From Spirochaeta sp. (GTDB lineage Bacteria; Spirochaetota; Spirochaetia; DSM-2461): a stretch of 8,352 nt of DNA. The notes beneath the pieces were generated by a model. That model was not told the origin of the DNA and ran no database searches. It saw only the letters and a program-made list of their open reading frames with translations. Each line of letters opens with the position of its first letter. Within the stretch, counting starts at the first letter, position 1. The stretch lies in NCBI GenBank assembly GCA_030635565.1, contig DAOVYP010000075.1:1-8352 (forward strand), in the 5' to 3' direction. Made by a program: the position numbers and the translations under genes. Positions 6,923 to 8,352 of this stretch are shown here, piece by piece.

Positions 6923-7126
6923 TTGCAGCGCCGCAAGACATCTGCGGATTCTTCACCCCTGATTGCCGCATCAAAATCGAATACCGACGGCGGTTATGGG
7001 AATGGTGTAAACTGGACCAATGCCCATGCTTATTTCGTCCGTGCCCGGAGAGGAATCGTAATTTCCCGGTTGGAGTGCTACCTCGTCGAGGGGCCGATAG
7101 ATTGGAAAAAAATGACTGACTTATAA
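6923..7126 (+). pseudogene. Possible 3' remnant of an unrecognised gene (67 codons, TTG start at best)
   Basis: The frame reads through to TAA 7126, 14 bases before the next gene, a typical operon spacing. From about residue 23 onward the product looks protein-like (GGYGNGVNWTNAHAYF, then RRGIVISRLECYLVEG, then PIDWKKMTDL), with mixed hydrophobic and aromatic content. The first 20 or so residues are polar and low in character. There is no ATG, no ribosome binding site before TTG 6923, and a TGA directly upstream with further stops above it, so an intact gene is unlikely. I do not recognise the family. It may be the tail of a decayed gene once co-transcribed with the ABM-like gene, a small real protein, or chance. 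Confidence 0.3.
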
Positions 7127-7140
7127 AGGACTGAAACAAA

Positions 7141-7434
7141 ATGTACACGGCAACAATGAATTATCCGGTAAAACAGGAATCCATGGAGGATTTCGTCAGC
7201 CTCTGGGAAGAAAAAATTATGAATCTGGCCATCAACCAGGCCGGATATGTCCGGATGCAGCTTCTCACCCGGGAGGGTGAAGCCCTGGCCATCGGAACCT
7301 GGACCGAGAAATCCCACGCTGAAAACTTCATGGCTCTGGGTCCGTTTAAAAATCTGATGGCCGCTGTCAAGGGCATGCTGAATGGAGAACCCAGGCCGAC
7401 CATCTGGAACCAGGCCCTATACGCCAGCCGCTGA
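7141..7434 (+). CDS. Small dimeric alpha/beta-barrel protein, antibiotic biosynthesis monooxygenase (ABM)-like
   Basis: 97 residues with the strand-helix-helix-strand layout of the ABM/ferredoxin-like superfamily: an opening strand (YTATMNYPV), an amphipathic helix (about 12-28), then a hydrophobic turn and strand (QAGYVRMQLLTREGEALAIGTW, with GTW at 57-59), then a helix beginning TEKSHAENF (60-68) followed by GPFKNLM. Such proteins are usually cytosolic dimers and include cofactor-free quinol monooxygenases, haem-degrading enzymes and stress proteins; no haem-ligand or catalytic signature is clear enough here to name an activity. ATG 7141 follows AAAGGA (7125-7130) with a ten-base gap. No neighbour indicates a pathway. 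It may have been the last gene of an operon whose upstream part has decayed (6923-7126). Confidence 0.7.
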   Translation: MYTATMNYPVKQESMEDFVSLWEEKIMNLAINQAGYVRMQLLTREGEALAIGTWTEKSHAENFMALGPFKNLMAAVKGMLNGEPRPTIWNQALYASR

Positions 7435-7527
7435 CATCATCTTGAGTTGATGACACTCCACTCAGGAATATGGTAAACCACATCCCCAGTTTGTGATAAT
7501 AACAGGGCTGGCTTAATTCTGTACTAC
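7435..7527. other. Spacer between the ABM-like gene and birA
   Basis: About 90 bases precede the BirA operator. TTGTGA at 7491-7496 followed after 16-17 bases by TTAATT/TAATTC is a poor promoter candidate. CATCA/TGATG after the ABM stop can pair but has no T-run, so I do not call a terminator. Confidence 0.35.
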
Positions 7528-7558
7528 TCGTTAACCTAAATATATCAATGGTTAACGA
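7528..7558. promoter_or_regulatory. BirA (biotin repressor) operator overlapping the birA start codon
   Basis: TCGTTAACC (7528-7536) and GGTTAACGA (7550-7558) form a perfect nine-base inverted repeat. Measured as GTTAAC-N15-GTTAAC it agrees with the published BirA box types (Gram-positive style TGTTAAC-N14/15-GTTAACA; E. coli TTGTAAACC...GGTTTACAA). The right arm includes the G of the ATG start and codons 2-4 of birA. The AT-rich centre (TAAATATATCAAT) could also contain the -10 box. Bound biotinyl-AMP-BirA would block initiation or elongation of its own gene. Confidence 0.8.
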
Positions 7559-8352
7559 ATTCGGCACCGATAATAAATCGCAGCTCCTCGCCCTGCTCCG
7601 GGACGGCACTTTGCCGATAAGCGGTAATAATCTCGGCAACCATATCGGAATCAGTCGGGTAGCGGTCTACAAGCAGATGCTGTCCCTGAAAGAAAACGGT
7701 TATCCCATTATCACAACCCGCCACGGATACATGCTCGGCCCTGAAAAAAATCTTCCCTTCACCAACTTGGAGTTCCGCCCGGAAGAGCACATCATGGTGG
7801 TGAAAACAATCGGGTCCACCATGAACGAAGCCCGCCGCCGGATCAATAAGAACCCGGGAGAAGACTTCACCCTGGCTGCAGAACGGCAGTCAGCCGGCCG
7901 CGGCCGCCGAAACCGGCCCTGGGATTCACCGAGCGGAGGACTCTGGGCCACACGGGTGATTCACCCGGGCGGATCCGCATTTCACATTCCACGGTATATC
8001 CTGGCGGCAGCGGCGTCTCTGGCCCGGCTGCTCCGGGATGACTGGAACATTGATGCCGTTGTTAAATGGCCCAACGATGTCCTGGTCGGTAGCAGGAAAA
8101 TCGCCGGTATACTCGGCGAGGCCCGGATTACCGGCGACCGCATCGATTATCTCTCCCTCGGCCTGGGTCTGAATGTCAACAATATCGCCTCTCCGGGTGC
8201 TGCGGCCCTGAAGGACATCACCGGCCGGGAAGAGGACCGGCGCCGCCTGCTCAGAGACTGGGTCAGCGCCCTGGACCGCCTCCGCTCAACCGAAGAATTC
8301 AACAACGATGGCGATCCGGCTTGGTGGAACTCACTGATGACGGGAATCGGCG
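7548..8352 (+). CDS. birA: Bifunctional biotin operon repressor / biotin-[acetyl-CoA-carboxylase] ligase, C-terminus cut by window edge
   Basis: The first 268 codons of a protein normally near 320 residues. BirA makes biotinyl-5'-AMP and transfers biotin to the BCCP lysine of acetyl-CoA carboxylase; group II enzymes such as this also repress biotin genes. Residues 9-63 form the winged helix (LLALLRDG, ISGNNLGNHIGISRVAVYKQM, ITTRHGYML). The catalytic domain follows: GSTMNEA (89-95), the biotinyl-AMP loop AGRGRRNRPW (116-125), SPSGGLW (127-133), KWPNDV (173-178), RKIAGILGE (183-191) and LGLGLNVN. The loop has Asn where E. coli has Gly in GRGRRGR; other ligases vary here, so this is not a defect. 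The C-terminal SH3-like domain is outside the window. ATG 7548 has no Shine-Dalgarno sequence, but the N-terminal length is right and no better start exists before the HTH. A BirA-type operator lies across this start. Confidence 0.96.
   Translation, partial: MVNEFGTDNKSQLLALLRDGTLPISGNNLGNHIGISRVAVYKQMLSLKENGYPIITTRHGYMLGPEKNLPFTNLEFRPEEHIMVVKTIGSTMNEARRRINKNPGEDFTLAAERQSAGRGRRNRPWDSPSGGLWATRVIHPGGSAFHIPRYILAAAASLARLLRDDWNIDAVVKWPNDVLVGSRKIAGILGEARITGDRIDYLSLGLGLNVNNIASPGAAALKDITGREEDRRRLLRDWVSALDRLRSTEEFNNDGDPAWWNSLMTGIG

Larger units (their letters stand above)
6742..7140. other. 399-base spacer between divergent genes
   Basis: This holds the upstream region of the minus-strand glycosyltransferase-like gene and, to the right, a short unassigned plus-strand frame. 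The left half is AT-rich. On the minus strand a TATTAT (6778-6773) with a poor -35 (TTTCAA, 6800-6795, 16-base spacer) is the best promoter candidate I can find, and it is weak. A short palindrome GTTGA-TAG-TCAAC lies at 6760-6772 just before the gene. No RNA gene, terminator with T-run or insertion element is visible. Confidence 0.5.

Noticed and set aside
6892..7119. Plus-strand ATG frame of 75 codons
   Set aside because: It has no Shine-Dalgarno sequence and a Cys/Arg-rich product; the other plus frame in the same bases is more protein-like.
6846..7148. Minus-strand 100-codon frame in the spacer
   Set aside because: The product is rich in Ser, Arg and His without domain features, and the frame runs antisense through the more protein-like plus-strand frame and into the ABM start.
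7436..7460. CATCA/TGATG stem after the ABM-like gene as terminator
   Set aside because: It is a five-base stem with a long loop and no following T-run.
7472..7498. Second BirA-like site (GGTAAACC ... GTTTGTGA) upstream of birA
   Set aside because: The arms match poorly and the spacing is about nine bases rather than the 14-15 required, so it is probably chance.
7900..7926. Asn in the BirA GRGRRG(N) loop as a sign of a defective ligase
   Set aside because: The two Arg of the loop and the W and SP residues after it are intact, and other functional biotin ligases (for example that of Staphylococcus aureus, as I recall) vary at this position.

Overview
The window is bacterial DNA with close gene packing, roughly balanced base composition and ATG/GTG starts behind Shine-Dalgarno sites. 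The gene set suggests a bacterium with a periplasm: a membrane-anchored penicillin-acylase-type hydrolase, lipid-linked sugar machinery and a GT-C type membrane glycosyltransferase. No gene here fixes the phylum. The mix of a DUF2723-like protein, a DPPR-synthase-type UbiA protein and a BirA operator resembling the Gram-positive consensus fits several deep lineages (Spirochaetota and environmental candidate phyla are possible), and this is only a guess.

Layout. (1) Positions 1-2512, minus strand: a nearly complete penicillin acylase family (S45) Ntn hydrolase that runs off the left edge close to its C-terminus. Its predicted autocatalytic nucleophile is Thr instead of the usual Ser. (2) Positions 2513-2655: a divergent control region with two promoter-like elements arranged symmetrically around one inverted repeat. 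(3) Positions 2656-4987, plus strand: a tight three-gene operon of an extended-SDR sugar epimerase/dehydrogenase, a UbiA-family polyprenyl-phosphate phosphoribosyltransferase-like protein, and a GtrA-family membrane protein. (4) Positions 4984-6741, minus strand: a large polytopic protein of the DUF2723 / GT-C type, convergent with the operon and sharing a TTAA double stop with gtrA. (5) Positions 6742-7140: a spacer holding a short unrecognised plus-strand reading frame that may be a gene remnant. (6) Positions 7141-7434, plus: a small dimeric alpha/beta-barrel (ABM-like) protein. (7) Position 7548 to the right edge, plus: the first 268 codons of birA, a bifunctional biotin ligase and repressor. 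A near-perfect BirA-type operator is wrapped around its own start codon.

How they fit together. The UbiA protein carries all the signature residues of enzymes that transfer phosphoribose from PRPP to polyprenyl phosphate. An SDR could modify the lipid-linked pentose, GtrA proteins are associated with flipping or handling lipid-linked sugars, and GT-C enzymes use such lipid donors on the outer face of the membrane. The middle of the window therefore reads as a compact lipid-linked sugar donor and transfer module, with the acylase divergently coupled to it through the shared control region. BirA looks self-regulated and unrelated to the glyco-module.
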